This document shows, in pieces, positions 1-6,374 of a stretch of DNA of 9,545 nt. Both the position numbers and the translations under genes were made by a program. Origin of the DNA: Desulfococcus sp. (GTDB taxonomy: Bacteria; Desulfobacterota; Desulfobacteria; Desulfobacterales; Desulfosalsimonadaceae); the NCBI GenBank assembly GCA_024641805.1, contig JAHECJ010000045.1:1-9545 (forward strand), written 5' to 3'. The notes beneath the pieces were generated by a model. That model did no database searches, was not told the DNA's origin, and saw only the letters and a program-made list of their open reading frames with translations. Within the stretch, counting starts at the first letter, position 1; each line of letters starts with the position of its first letter.

Positions 1-534
1 GCCTTCCAATATCACCCATAGCCAATTACCGAATTTCGACTGCTCGACGATTTCCTGCCCATCGGTAAATTCGTCTTCATCGACGATATAGAGGTAATCG
101 ACCAAGGGGCCTTTAATGATTGGGATTCCGGACTTATCTTTGAGTTCTGCTTTTAATTTTTTGGGAGAAGCTTCCCCTATCTTTTCGATTAAATCATCAT
201 CGAGCATCCGCAACCCGTCAAGGATCAATTCCATCCTGTTTTTTTGAATCGTTCTGCGGTGCATTATTTTTTCATCAATAAACTCAAACTGTGCGTCCAG
301 CCAGCCAAAAAAAGAGTTGAATACATTCTGGCCTTTTTGGTTCTGGTACTCTGCATCCACCGGATTGCCATCAATGATATAAATAAAACCGGGATGTTCC
401 ACGTGCACGTTAGTAAGTTTGAGAATACCGGTGCTTCCGGAACCTCCGAGCAGCTGAAGCAGTTCCCCCAGGTTTAGAAAACTCAGACTTCCTTTTAATA
501 CAATGTTCGAGGTCATTGAAGTTATTGTGCCCAT
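1..534 (-). CDS. DUF4388 (PATAN) + cyclic-nucleotide-binding domain protein, C-terminus cut by window edge
   Basis: This is an open frame of 178 codons from ATG at 534 that runs off the left edge without a stop. Residues about 8-88 look like a DUF4388/PATAN domain: a beta-rich start containing LKGSLSFLNLGELLQLL, then a G-x-L-x-L strand, the hairpin FIYIIDGNPVDAEY and a closing QFEFID. A charged helical linker follows (about 89-140). From about 143 the sequence resembles the start of a cNMP-binding beta-roll (DGQEIVEQSKFGNWLWVILEG, compare the family pattern G-x-x-I-x-x-x-G-x-x-x-x-x-x-I-x-x-G); the rest lies outside the window. PATAN domains occur in bacterial signalling proteins, often near small GTPases or response regulators. 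The start overlaps the preceding GTPase gene by 13 nt, suggesting translational coupling. A second in-frame ATG at 516 would remove the overlap, and neither start has a clear ribosome binding site. No signal peptide or membrane segment is seen, so it is probably cytoplasmic. The domain calls are by eye; the exact role is unknown. Confidence 0.85.
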   Translation of the reverse strand, partial: MGTITSMTSNIVLKGSLSFLNLGELLQLLGGSGSTGILKLTNVHVEHPGFIYIIDGNPVDAEYQNQKGQNVFNSFFGWLDAQFEFIDEKIMHRRTIQKNRMELILDGLRMLDDDLIEKIGEASPKKLKAELKDKSGIPIIKGPLVDYLYIVDEDEFTDGQEIVEQSKFGNWLWVILEG

Positions 535-1136
535 TTAAATTCATTCTGAAGTGACTGTAATGTCAGTTTAAGCGCCTGATTCAAAGTATGGCCGACACCA
601 TCCCCGGATAGTGCGCTGGCTGTAAATGAGGGTACTTTAAGCTGCCGATTCAGTTCCTGCTCCATTTTTTGAACCGGCATGACCGGAAGGCCTTTTGATT
701 CGAGATCCCGTTTATTATATTGAAGAACTAAAGGGATTTTTCGAATGCTCAGCCCCATTTTCAATAGGTTTTCATGAAGATCTTTTAATGAAATCATGTT
801 TTTTTCCCGCCGGACGGCAAGCGAGTCTGCCACGAAGATGATGCCATCGACACCTTTTAAAACCAGCTGTCGGGTGGCCTTGTATTTTACCTGACCGGGA
901 ACTGTGTATAATTGGACTTTGACGTCGCACCCTTTAATTTTGCCTAAGCCAAGGGGTAAAAAATCAAAAAACAGAGTACGGTCCCCTTCCGTATCAATGG
1001 AAATCATTTTGCCGGTAACCTGTTTTTTAAACGCCTTGTGAATATATTCAAGATTGGTTGTTTTGCCGCTCCGGCCGGGTCCGTAATAGACAAGCTTGCA
1101 TTCAATTTGTCGATTTTTCAGATTAATTACCGCCAT
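522..1136 (-). CDS. mglA: MglA-family Ras-like small GTPase
   Basis: A cytoplasmic GTPase of 204 aa, close to the 195 aa of Myxococcus xanthus MglA, the GTP-dependent switch for cell polarity and motility. Visible motifs are the P-loop GPGRSGKTT (19-27, Lys25 and Thr26), the switch I segment GDRTLFFDFLPL with Arg53, the switch II motif TVPGQ (78-82) with Gln82, and the base-recognition motif NKRD (141-144). As in MglA, TVPGQ has Thr where Ras has DxxGQ. Arg53 and Gln82 fall at the same numbers as the catalytic pair reported for M. xanthus MglA, provided translation starts at ATG 1136. That start is preferred over the upstream in-frame TTG (1148) because GGAG lies 6 nt before it. It sits 74 nt after the TPR gene and overlaps the downstream PATAN gene, so the three are probably cotranscribed. 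No MglB is visible, so the activating partner and output are unknown. Family membership is firm; strict orthology to motility MglA is not. Confidence 0.93.
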   Translation of the reverse strand: MAVINLKNRQIECKLVYYGPGRSGKTTNLEYIHKAFKKQVTGKMISIDTEGDRTLFFDFLPLGLGKIKGCDVKVQLYTVPGQVKYKATRQLVLKGVDGIIFVADSLAVRREKNMISLKDLHENLLKMGLSIRKIPLVLQYNKRDLESKGLPVMPVQKMEQELNRQLKVPSFTASALSGDGVGHTLNQALKLTLQSLQNEFKWAQ

Positions 1137-1142
1137 TTTCCA

Positions 1143-1146
1143 CTCC
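1143..1146 (-). promoter_or_regulatory. Ribosome binding site deciding the GTPase start
   Basis: GGAG on the minus strand lies 6 nt before ATG at 1136. It overlaps the alternative TTG start at 1148, which would leave that start without a Shine-Dalgarno sequence. This fixes the GTPase at 204 aa. Confidence 0.7.
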
Positions 1147-1210
1147 AAGAAAAAATCCGTTTGAAATTTTAATTATCTTTGAAAGACAGCTGATCTACGA
1201 AATAAAATAA

Positions 1211-2128
1211 TTATGAAACAATCTTAATGATTTTGATTTCAAGGCTGTAATCACCTTTTTTGGGGCCTGCATCGATTTCATTCTTAGATGAAACATAGCC
1301 CTCCCCGGAGAAGATGGCGACCGGAGAATAAAAGACAATATCCTTCAGCAGGTCACCGGGATTAATGCTGTCTACCAAATCTTTTTCCCTTCGGGAAATT
1401 ATCATTCGAATATATTTGCCGGACTGGAAACTTATTTCCAGTTCTGTTCTTTCACCTTCCTTGGGTCCCCTGGGTAAAATAAACCGGACGGAACTGATGT
1501 CGAGGATTTCATCATCATCCAGTTCGGAATCGGGTTCAACGGTGCGTTGTGACTCCAGGCCGTCAATTTCGTGATCCATTCCGGTCTTATCCATCAGTTC
1601 ATTAAAATACTTTTGCAGCGATTCAGCTTCCTTCTGGGGAAACAACTTTGTTTTCCGCCATTTCTGATAAAGCGAGACGGCATAATCCGTATAGTTTTGT
1701 TCAATCCAGCACCAGAGTATATTTTTTGCAGCTTCCAGACGGAGATTCTCATACTCAAGCAGTCGATTGAACTCTTCAATGGCTTTGTCATATTGGCCGA
1801 ATTTGGCTAATGCAATGGCACCTCCCAAAGCGGAAGACCCTCTTGCTTCGGGATCGTCGAAACTGAACATCTCCTTCATTAGTGATTGAGCATCTTCAGC
1901 GACTTCAGGTGTTGTTTTCGGACCATCTAACTTTAAGATTTTATGGTTGGTCTCTTCAATTTTTATTGAAAGCTGCTTGAGTATTCCCTGGCGATTTCGG
2001 ATATTGCTGGTCGATTTGACAAGTCCTTCCACGGATTTATATTTTTCAAGTGCTTCGGCGAGCAACCCGTGAGAGGTATAGAGTTCCGCCTCTTTATAAT
2101 ACTTTTTTATTTTCTCACCAAGATCCAT
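1211..2128 (-). CDS. TPR-repeat protein with beta-rich C-terminal domain
   Basis: A predicted soluble protein of 305 aa with no signal peptide or hydrophobic span. Residues about 5-65 form helices resembling a degenerate TPR (AELYTSHGLLAEALEKYKSV). Residues about 99-160 contain a clearer TPR pair (ALGGAIALAKFGQYDKAIEEFNRLL followed by AAKNILWCWIEQNYTDYAVSLY). A strongly acidic linker spans about 196-211 (EPDSELDDDEILDIS). The last ~90 residues (213-305) are rich in alternating hydrophobic strands and glycines (VRFILPRGPKEG, GDLLKDIVFYSPVAIFSGEGYV, YSLEIKIIKI) and match no domain I can name with certainty; a PilZ-like barrel was considered but its RxxxR and DxSxxG motifs are absent. ATG 2128 is the first in-frame start, with a weak GGGA 8 nt upstream. 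As the first gene of the probable TPR-GTPase-PATAN operon it may act as a scaffold or adaptor for the GTPase. That role is inferred from position only. Confidence 0.85.
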   Translation of the reverse strand: MDLGEKIKKYYKEAELYTSHGLLAEALEKYKSVEGLVKSTSNIRNRQGILKQLSIKIEETNHKILKLDGPKTTPEVAEDAQSLMKEMFSFDDPEARGSSALGGAIALAKFGQYDKAIEEFNRLLEYENLRLEAAKNILWCWIEQNYTDYAVSLYQKWRKTKLFPQKEAESLQKYFNELMDKTGMDHEIDGLESQRTVEPDSELDDDEILDISSVRFILPRGPKEGERTELEISFQSGKYIRMIISRREKDLVDSINPGDLLKDIVFYSPVAIFSGEGYVSSKNEIDAGPKKGDYSLEIKIIKIVS

Positions 2129-2165
2129 CTATTGCGTCCCGATTAAAAATGACCATAATTATTGC

Positions 2166-2197
2166 TATATACCATAATCGAACGGTTGTTTGTACAA
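2166..2197 (-). promoter_or_regulatory. Weak candidate promoter for the TPR-GTPase-PATAN operon
   Basis: On the minus strand a -35-like TTGTAC (2192-2197) is followed at 15-20 nt by overlapping -10-like hexamers TATGGT, TGGTAT and TATATA (2166-2176), about 40-60 nt before the TPR start. No single pairing has both good hexamers and ideal spacing, and the region is AT-rich, so this is a suggestion only. Confidence 0.25.
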
Positions 2198-2215
2198 AAA
2201 ATTCAATACGAAGTC

Positions 2216-2235
2216 ATTAATTATTCATAATTAAT
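2216..2235. repeat. Perfect AT-rich inverted repeat, 9-bp arms
   Basis: ATTAATTAT-TC-ATAATTAAT is a perfect inverted repeat with a 2-nt centre, in the 155-bp gap between the kinase and the TPR gene and about 90 nt before the TPR start. It contains only A/T apart from the central C, and no T-run beyond local AT-richness follows it. It could be an operator for a dimeric regulator or a by-product of AT-rich composition. Confidence 0.5.
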
Positions 2236-2283
2236 TTAAATAGTGCTCAGTGAATAAAAAATGTTGAGTACTTCTAAAAAAAA

Positions 2284-4968
2284 TCAACTGTTATTTTTCG
2301 ATAACTCACGCTTGATCGCAAGTCCCAGCGCTTCTGTCGTATACGGTTTTTTTAAAAATTGACCGGCCCCTAACTTCTGCGCGGCTTTTACATCTTTGTT
2401 GATCGAAAAGCCGCTCGCGATAATTGCTTTCTGGCGGGGAACGTATTCTAAAATTTGTCTGTATGTTTCAAGACCGTTCATCCCTGTAGGCATTATCATA
2501 TCCAGCAGTATTAAATCAAATGCGTTTTTCCTGATCTTTTCAACCGCCGCTTCGCCGCTTGGGGCCTCAACGGGTTCATATCCAAGTATTTTTAGCATCT
2601 CACAGGCAATATCCCTTTGATTCTTTTCATCGTCAACCACCAGAATCGTTTCATTGTTCCCGAGATACTCATTGATGGATATTTTTTGAACCTGTTCTTT
2701 GATGGTTTCTCGGGTAATCGGAAAATACAGGTCAAACCGGGTTCCCTTCGGAGTGCTGGAGACAACGACATATCCATTATGATCCTGAACGGTATTCCAG
2801 ACAACCGTCAAACCCAACCCGGTCCCGCTTCTCCCCATCACTTTTTTTGTATAAAATGGTTCAAATATTCGATCGACTTCTTTAATTGAAATCCCGCTGC
2901 CCGTATCAGAGATAGACAAAACAGCGTATTCTCCTTTACGAACATCGGTATAAGCCCTTAGCGGTCTGTCTAAAAGGCGGTTCGCCGTTGCAACGACGAT
3001 CTGCCCGTTGGATTCAATCGCTTCGGCAGCGTTTGTCACCAGGTTCATGATGCTTTTTCGCACATGCAACCTGGAAGCATCAATATTGCACAACCCAGAG
3101 TCCAGGTTGATTTTGAGTTCGATATTTGCTGCCGACAGATTCAGCTTCTGATATTCAGGCGACATCAAATATTCTTTAACAATACTGTTTAAGCTGAGAA
3201 CTTCTCTGTTATTGGCAATTCCCCGGGATATGGTCGTCAAATCATTCACCACCGCAGCTGCCCGTTCGCCGGATTCCTGAATAACCTTCAGGGCTTTTCG
3301 GGTTTTTTCATCAAGACCTTTTTTCATCAGCAGTAATTCAGGATAACTGACGATCCCTGAAAGGATATTATTCAGATCATGGGCAACGCCGCCGGCAAGA
3401 AGTCCTAAAGCTTCCATCTTTTGGGACCGTGCAAGTTTTTCTCTTAATGCAATGGTTTCCGCTTCCGCTGCTTTTCTGTCAGACACATCTCGAATCACAG
3501 ATACAACAACATTTTTCCCGTAATAGATCATTCCCTTGCTTTGAATAATGATCGGGAATGTAGCACCGTCTTTCTTTACCCCCATGATTTCAAGAAACGG
3601 GGTCTGCTTGGGAATGATTTCCGGATCAAACATCTCTCTGAATTCCGGTGCAATCGTTTTAATAAATGAGAGTCTTCCAATCACATCCTTTCGATGATAA
3701 TCGAACATCTTTAAAAATTGATCATTCACCTGAAGAATCATACCGTTATCATGAATGATGATCGCCTCCAGCGCTGCCTCGGATAATTGCCGGAACCGTT
3801 CTTCACTTTCGCGCAACGCATAAATGGAATTTTTCAGGTCGGTCACATCCCTGAAATTCATGACTGACCCAAAATTTTTGCCGCTGTATATGAGCGGGCA
3901 ATATACGCGTTCGAAGACGCGTCCGTCTTTTAAATATAATTCTTCAATTGTTTCATTGCCCCTTTCATACGTTTTTGAATGAAAAACTTCCGGGTTTTTC
4001 AGATGTTCAAGTATAAAATTTGTTAATACGGATTCGCTTTGTTTAAATTTGTAATCTTCCGGCATCCGCCACATTTGATAGAAACGGTCATTCGCATTGA
4101 TGATGTGCCCTTCATTATCGGTAACCAGAATTCCATCCGACGATGCTTCGAAGGTTGCTCTCAACTGAGCTTCACTGTTGCGTATGGCGGTTTCGACTTT
4201 TTCCCTCGCTTTAACCTCAAAACCCAATTGATTATTTATATCGGCGAGGGAGTCTTCCCGTCGTTTTATCTGGTCAGCCATGAATTTAAAATCGGAAATA
4301 ATCGATTCAAACTCTTCATGTTTGAATTCTTTGAATTGATATCCATAGTTTCCCCGCGAAACCTGATTGATTCCCTGAATGAGGGAATCAAGGGGCTTTC
4401 TTACCAGATAGCGAATTAACACGGCAGTCAGAAAAACCAGGGAAAGAATCGTGAACAGGAGAGCCATTAGATTCGAAATGAGCAGTTGGTGCAATGTTTC
4501 CTTGTAGAAGCGTCGGGTCAAGCCGAATGTCACATTGCCAATGGTTCTTCCGTTATGATGGATTTCGAATTCCCGCAAAATCATGTTGGATTCATGGGAT
4601 TTAGATTTATCAAAAACAACTTTATCATAGGGAATGCGGTTTGAATCATAGAATTTTTCAGTGACCCGAATCGTTTCCACCAGTGCATTGTTAAAATAGG
4701 ATTCCGCGATTTTGGCGGATATTTTCCGGTCCAGCGTCCAGATCGGCAACTCAAGGCTTTCGGTCAAATAAGTTTTGTATTCGTCGGCGAGTATTTCAAG
4801 CCGCTTTTCTTCAGTACGTGAGGTGTATAAATAATGTGAGCCGATGGTTATCATCGATACCGTGATAACCATCAGCACAAGACAAATGGTTAAATCTCTG
4901 GTTATGGTACGTCTTTTAAATTTGAGTGGTCGCAGTGACACGGATTGAACAGTCTTTTTCTCTGACAT
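2284..4968 (-). CDS. Membrane-bound hybrid sensor histidine kinase (HAMP-PAS-PAS-HisKA-HATPase-receiver)
   Basis: An 894-aa inner-membrane sensor with a short basic N-terminus, TM1 (about 25-45), a periplasmic loop of about 115 residues (46-162), TM2 (about 163-187), HAMP (about 188-240), a coiled-coil stretch, PAS1 (about 262-380) and PAS2 (about 388-500). The HisKA phospho-acceptor is His530 (GGVAHDLNNILSG). The ATPase domain has the N-box NLVTNAAEA (642-650, Asn646), G1 DTGSG (688-692), F-box FEPFYTKK (702-709) and G2 GTGLGL (715-720). A C-terminal receiver (about 772-890) has acidic Asp779/Asp780, phospho-acceptor Asp823, Ser852 and Lys874 before Pro875. All catalytic residues are intact, so it should autophosphorylate and pass phosphate to its own receiver. 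A separate Hpt and output protein would then be needed, and neither is visible here. The periplasmic loop was not matched to a named sensor domain and the ligand is unknown. It lies upstream of the TPR-GTPase operon on the same strand, separated by 155 bp, so it may be transcribed separately. The stop is TGA at 2284-2286. Confidence 0.96.
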   Translation of the reverse strand: MSEKKTVQSVSLRPLKFKRRTITRDLTICLVLMVITVSMITIGSHYLYTSRTEEKRLEILADEYKTYLTESLELPIWTLDRKISAKIAESYFNNALVETIRVTEKFYDSNRIPYDKVVFDKSKSHESNMILREFEIHHNGRTIGNVTFGLTRRFYKETLHQLLISNLMALLFTILSLVFLTAVLIRYLVRKPLDSLIQGINQVSRGNYGYQFKEFKHEEFESIISDFKFMADQIKRREDSLADINNQLGFEVKAREKVETAIRNSEAQLRATFEASSDGILVTDNEGHIINANDRFYQMWRMPEDYKFKQSESVLTNFILEHLKNPEVFHSKTYERGNETIEELYLKDGRVFERVYCPLIYSGKNFGSVMNFRDVTDLKNSIYALRESEERFRQLSEAALEAIIIHDNGMILQVNDQFLKMFDYHRKDVIGRLSFIKTIAPEFREMFDPEIIPKQTPFLEIMGVKKDGATFPIIIQSKGMIYYGKNVVVSVIRDVSDRKAAEAETIALREKLARSQKMEALGLLAGGVAHDLNNILSGIVSYPELLLMKKGLDEKTRKALKVIQESGERAAAVVNDLTTISRGIANNREVLSLNSIVKEYLMSPEYQKLNLSAANIELKINLDSGLCNIDASRLHVRKSIMNLVTNAAEAIESNGQIVVATANRLLDRPLRAYTDVRKGEYAVLSISDTGSGISIKEVDRIFEPFYTKKVMGRSGTGLGLTVVWNTVQDHNGYVVVSSTPKGTRFDLYFPITRETIKEQVQKISINEYLGNNETILVVDDEKNQRDIACEMLKILGYEPVEAPSGEAAVEKIRKNAFDLILLDMIMPTGMNGLETYRQILEYVPRQKAIIASGFSINKDVKAAQKLGAGQFLKKPYTTEALGLAIKRELSKNNS

Positions 4969-4984
4969 TATGGAATTTTTTAAA

Positions 4985-4990
4985 CTCCTT
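4985..4990 (-). promoter_or_regulatory. Shine-Dalgarno-like AAGGAG unusually far from the kinase start
   Basis: AAGGAG on the minus strand is the only good ribosome-binding match upstream of the kinase ATG (4968), but it lies 16 nt away instead of the usual 5-10. No in-frame ATG, GTG or TTG lies between it and 4968. Either initiation here is inefficient, or the A/T-rich spacer helps, or the match is incidental. Confidence 0.45.
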
Positions 4991-5043
4991 TTGGATTAAC
5001 TGTTCAATTTGGGGTTAAGTAAAGAAAAAGCGATTGGATTAAC
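4991..5043. repeat. Direct repeat TTGGATTAAC (two copies) in the kinase leader
   Basis: TTGGATTAAC occurs at 4991-5000 and again at 5034-5043, 43 bp start to start, which is close to four helical turns. A related TTGGGGTTAAG lies between them (5009-5019). All three fall between the predicted kinase promoter and its start codon. They could be binding sites for a regulator acting downstream of the start point, or chance in AT-rich DNA. Confidence 0.5.
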
Positions 5044-5059
5044 AACGTTACCGTTATTT

Positions 5060-5088
5060 TAGATACCTATATTCATGAATCTTGTCAA
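5060..5088 (-). promoter_or_regulatory. Candidate sigma70-type promoter for the hybrid kinase
   Basis: On the minus strand a perfect -35 TTGACA (5083-5088) is followed after exactly 17 nt by TATCTA (5060-5065), a partial -10 match. Transcription would start near 5053 and give a leader of about 85 nt before the kinase ATG. The -35 and spacing are good and the -10 is mediocre. Confidence 0.5.
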
Positions 5089-5240
5089 GTCAGGGATTTT
5101 AATATATTTTAAAATTCAGGTAATTTTTATACAATGATTTTCTAAGTTAATACTTGTCTGTATCTTTCTGCATTGACGAGCCGACATTTCAACATCGCGG
5201 AATTCGAATATCTTAAATTAATATTTCAAAGCAGACGTGT

Positions 5241-5255
5241 GTAAGCATAGCTTAC
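5241..5255. repeat. Inverted repeat GTAAGC-ATA-GCTTAC
   Basis: Perfect 6-bp arms with a 3-nt centre, about 63 nt upstream of the mdh -35 candidate. The size and symmetry fit an operator for a dimeric DNA-binding protein. Its TAAG...CTTA half-sites recur at 5336-5352. Confidence 0.45.
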
Positions 5256-5317
5256 TCGCATTGATTTTGATATTATCAGTTACATATCAATAAGTTATAA
5301 TATTTTATAAATAAATA

Positions 5318-5345
5318 TTGACATGATTTTCAGTATAAGTAATAC
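5318..5345 (+). promoter_or_regulatory. Candidate sigma70-type promoter for mdh
   Basis: A perfect -35 TTGACA (5318-5323) is followed after 16 nt by TAATAC (5340-5345), a weak -10 match; ATACAT at 18 nt spacing is an alternative. The start point would lie about 65 nt before the mdh ATG. Confidence 0.45.
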
Positions 5346-5352
5346 ATACTTA
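5336..5352. repeat. Inverted repeat TAAGTA-ATACA-TACTTA over the mdh -10 region
   Basis: Perfect 6-bp arms with a 5-nt centre, overlapping the predicted -10 element and start point of mdh. This is where a repressor would be expected to bind. It shares TAAG/CTTA half-sites with the repeat at 5241-5255. Confidence 0.45.
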
Positions 5353-5404
5353 CAGTTAATATCGATTCTTAATTCAAGGTTTAATTCCTCGTTAAAAAAT
5401 GATC

Positions 5405-5411
5405 AAAGGAG
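5405..5411 (+). promoter_or_regulatory. Strong ribosome binding site of mdh
   Basis: AAAGGAG lies 5 nt before ATG 5417. It lies inside the frame if translation began at the upstream ATG (5399), so it argues that 5417 is the true start. Confidence 0.85.
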
Positions 5412-5416
5412 ATGTT

Positions 5417-6349
5417 ATGGATAAAAAAGTTACGGTTATTGGAGCAGGAAATGTCGGCGCAACCACCGCGCAGCGACTGGCTGAAAAAGAACTTTGCGAT
5501 GTCGTCCTGATTGACATTGCCGAAGGGCTGCCCCAGGGCAAAGCCCTGGATCTTGTCGAAGCCGCACCCATTGAAAAGCATGATTCATTTATTGAGGGAA
5601 GCAACACATATGACGCTTCGGCCGGTTCGGATATCATCATCATCACTGCCGGCATTCCCCGAAAGCCCGGAATGAGCCGGGATGATTTGATTAAAACCAA
5701 TATGAACATCATGAAGCGGGTTACAGCGGATGCGGCCAAACAATCTCCGGATGCCATCATCATTATTGTCAGCAATCCGCTGGATGCCATGTGCCATGTG
5801 GCTTTTGATACCAGCGGTTTTCCCAAAAACCGGGTGATTGGCATGGCGGGTGTCCTTGATTCCGCCCGCTTCAGAGCGTTTATTGCCATGGAGTTGAACG
5901 TTTCCGTTGAAAATACCCATGCATTTGTGTTGGGCGGCCACGGGGACACTATGGTTCCCCTGCCCCGCTATTCGACAGTGGCCGGCATTCCGATTACTGA
6001 GTTAATGACTGCAGAACGGATCGAGGCACTGGTGGATCGCACAAGAAAAGGCGGCGGTGAAATTGTCAGTCTTTTAAAGACAGGCAGCGCATTCTACGCG
6101 CCCTCTTCCGCGGCAGTGGAAATGGCGGAAGCTATATTAAAAGACAAGAAGAAAATCCTTCCCTGCGCGGCCTACCTGGAAGGGGAATATGGCATTGACG
6201 GCCTGTTTATCGGCGTCCCGGTTAAACTGGGAAAACAAGGGATCGAGGAAATCATTCAAATCAAATTGACGGGCGCCGAAAACGCCGCACTTCAGCATTC
6301 CGCCGAGGCAGTTAAAAATCTGGTGGCGGATCTCAAGAAACTGGCATAA
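5417..6349 (+). CDS. mdh: Malate dehydrogenase (LDH-type, NAD-dependent)
   Basis: A 310-aa cytoplasmic enzyme that interconverts malate and oxaloacetate with NAD(H) in the TCA cycle or its reductive branch. The N-terminal Rossmann motif is GAGNVGATTA (9-18), and Asp33 ends the second strand, favouring NAD over NADP. The substrate loop is AGIPRKPGMSRDDL, where Arg82 and Arg88 fit malate; lactate dehydrogenases have Gln at the equivalent of Arg82. Asn120 (VSNPLD), Asp148 and Arg151 (GVLDSARFR) and catalytic His175 (GGHGDTMV) complete the active site. The length is typical of the bacterial LDH-like MDH family. The start at 5417 is chosen because AAAGGAG sits 5 nt upstream and the protein then begins MDKKVTVIGAGNVG like its relatives; the upstream ATG at 5399 would add six residues. 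It is transcribed alone, divergent from the kinase and convergent with uvrC, with a 25-bp gap to the uvrC stop and no clear terminator. Confidence 0.97.
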   Translation: MDKKVTVIGAGNVGATTAQRLAEKELCDVVLIDIAEGLPQGKALDLVEAAPIEKHDSFIEGSNTYDASAGSDIIIITAGIPRKPGMSRDDLIKTNMNIMKRVTADAAKQSPDAIIIIVSNPLDAMCHVAFDTSGFPKNRVIGMAGVLDSARFRAFIAMELNVSVENTHAFVLGGHGDTMVPLPRYSTVAGIPITELMTAERIEALVDRTRKGGGEIVSLLKTGSAFYAPSSAAVEMAEAILKDKKKILPCAAYLEGEYGIDGLFIGVPVKLGKQGIEEIIQIKLTGAENAALQHSAEAVKNLVADLKKLA

Positions 6350-6374
6350 ATTTCAATTGTCGACACCGTCGGCC

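Larger units (their letters stand above)
4969..5416. other. Divergent intergenic region between the kinase and mdh
   Basis: A 448-bp AT-rich stretch with no convincing coding frame on either strand. It holds a kinase promoter candidate, a 10-bp direct repeat in the predicted kinase leader, an mdh promoter candidate and two inverted repeats on the mdh side, each listed separately. Between 5089 and 5240 I see nothing beyond AT-richness. No tRNA or recognisable riboswitch core was found by eye. Confidence 0.8.

Noticed and set aside
244..477. 77-codon plus-strand open frame near the left edge
   Set aside because: It is antisense to the PATAN-cNMP gene, whose minus-strand frame is open across the whole interval and shows domain-like sequence.
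1137..1148. Upstream TTG start adding four residues to the GTPase
   Set aside because: The GGAG ribosome binding site overlaps that start region and is ideally placed for ATG 1136. That start also aligns Arg53 and Gln82 with MglA numbering.
2252..2288. Possible terminator after the kinase stop (GTTGA/TCAAC stem, then a T-rich run, minus strand) and an overlapping 8-bp stem 2242-2272
   Set aside because: The first stem is only 5 bp with a 16-nt loop that is itself T-rich, and the second has a mismatch on the transcribed strand. Neither is a convincing intrinsic terminator.
4039..4419. 126-codon plus-strand open frame opposite the kinase
   Set aside because: It lies wholly inside the PAS/HAMP part of an intact kinase, has no ribosome binding site of note and no family resemblance.
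5392..5949. Long open frame of 185 codons on the minus strand, antisense to mdh
   Set aside because: The plus-strand frame is a complete malate dehydrogenase with all catalytic residues. The antisense product has no recognisable motifs and reflects codon structure of the real gene.
6359..6373. Small hairpin (CGAC-ACC-GTCG) between mdh and uvrC
   Set aside because: The perfect stem is only 4 bp and no T-run follows on either strand, so a terminator call is not supported.
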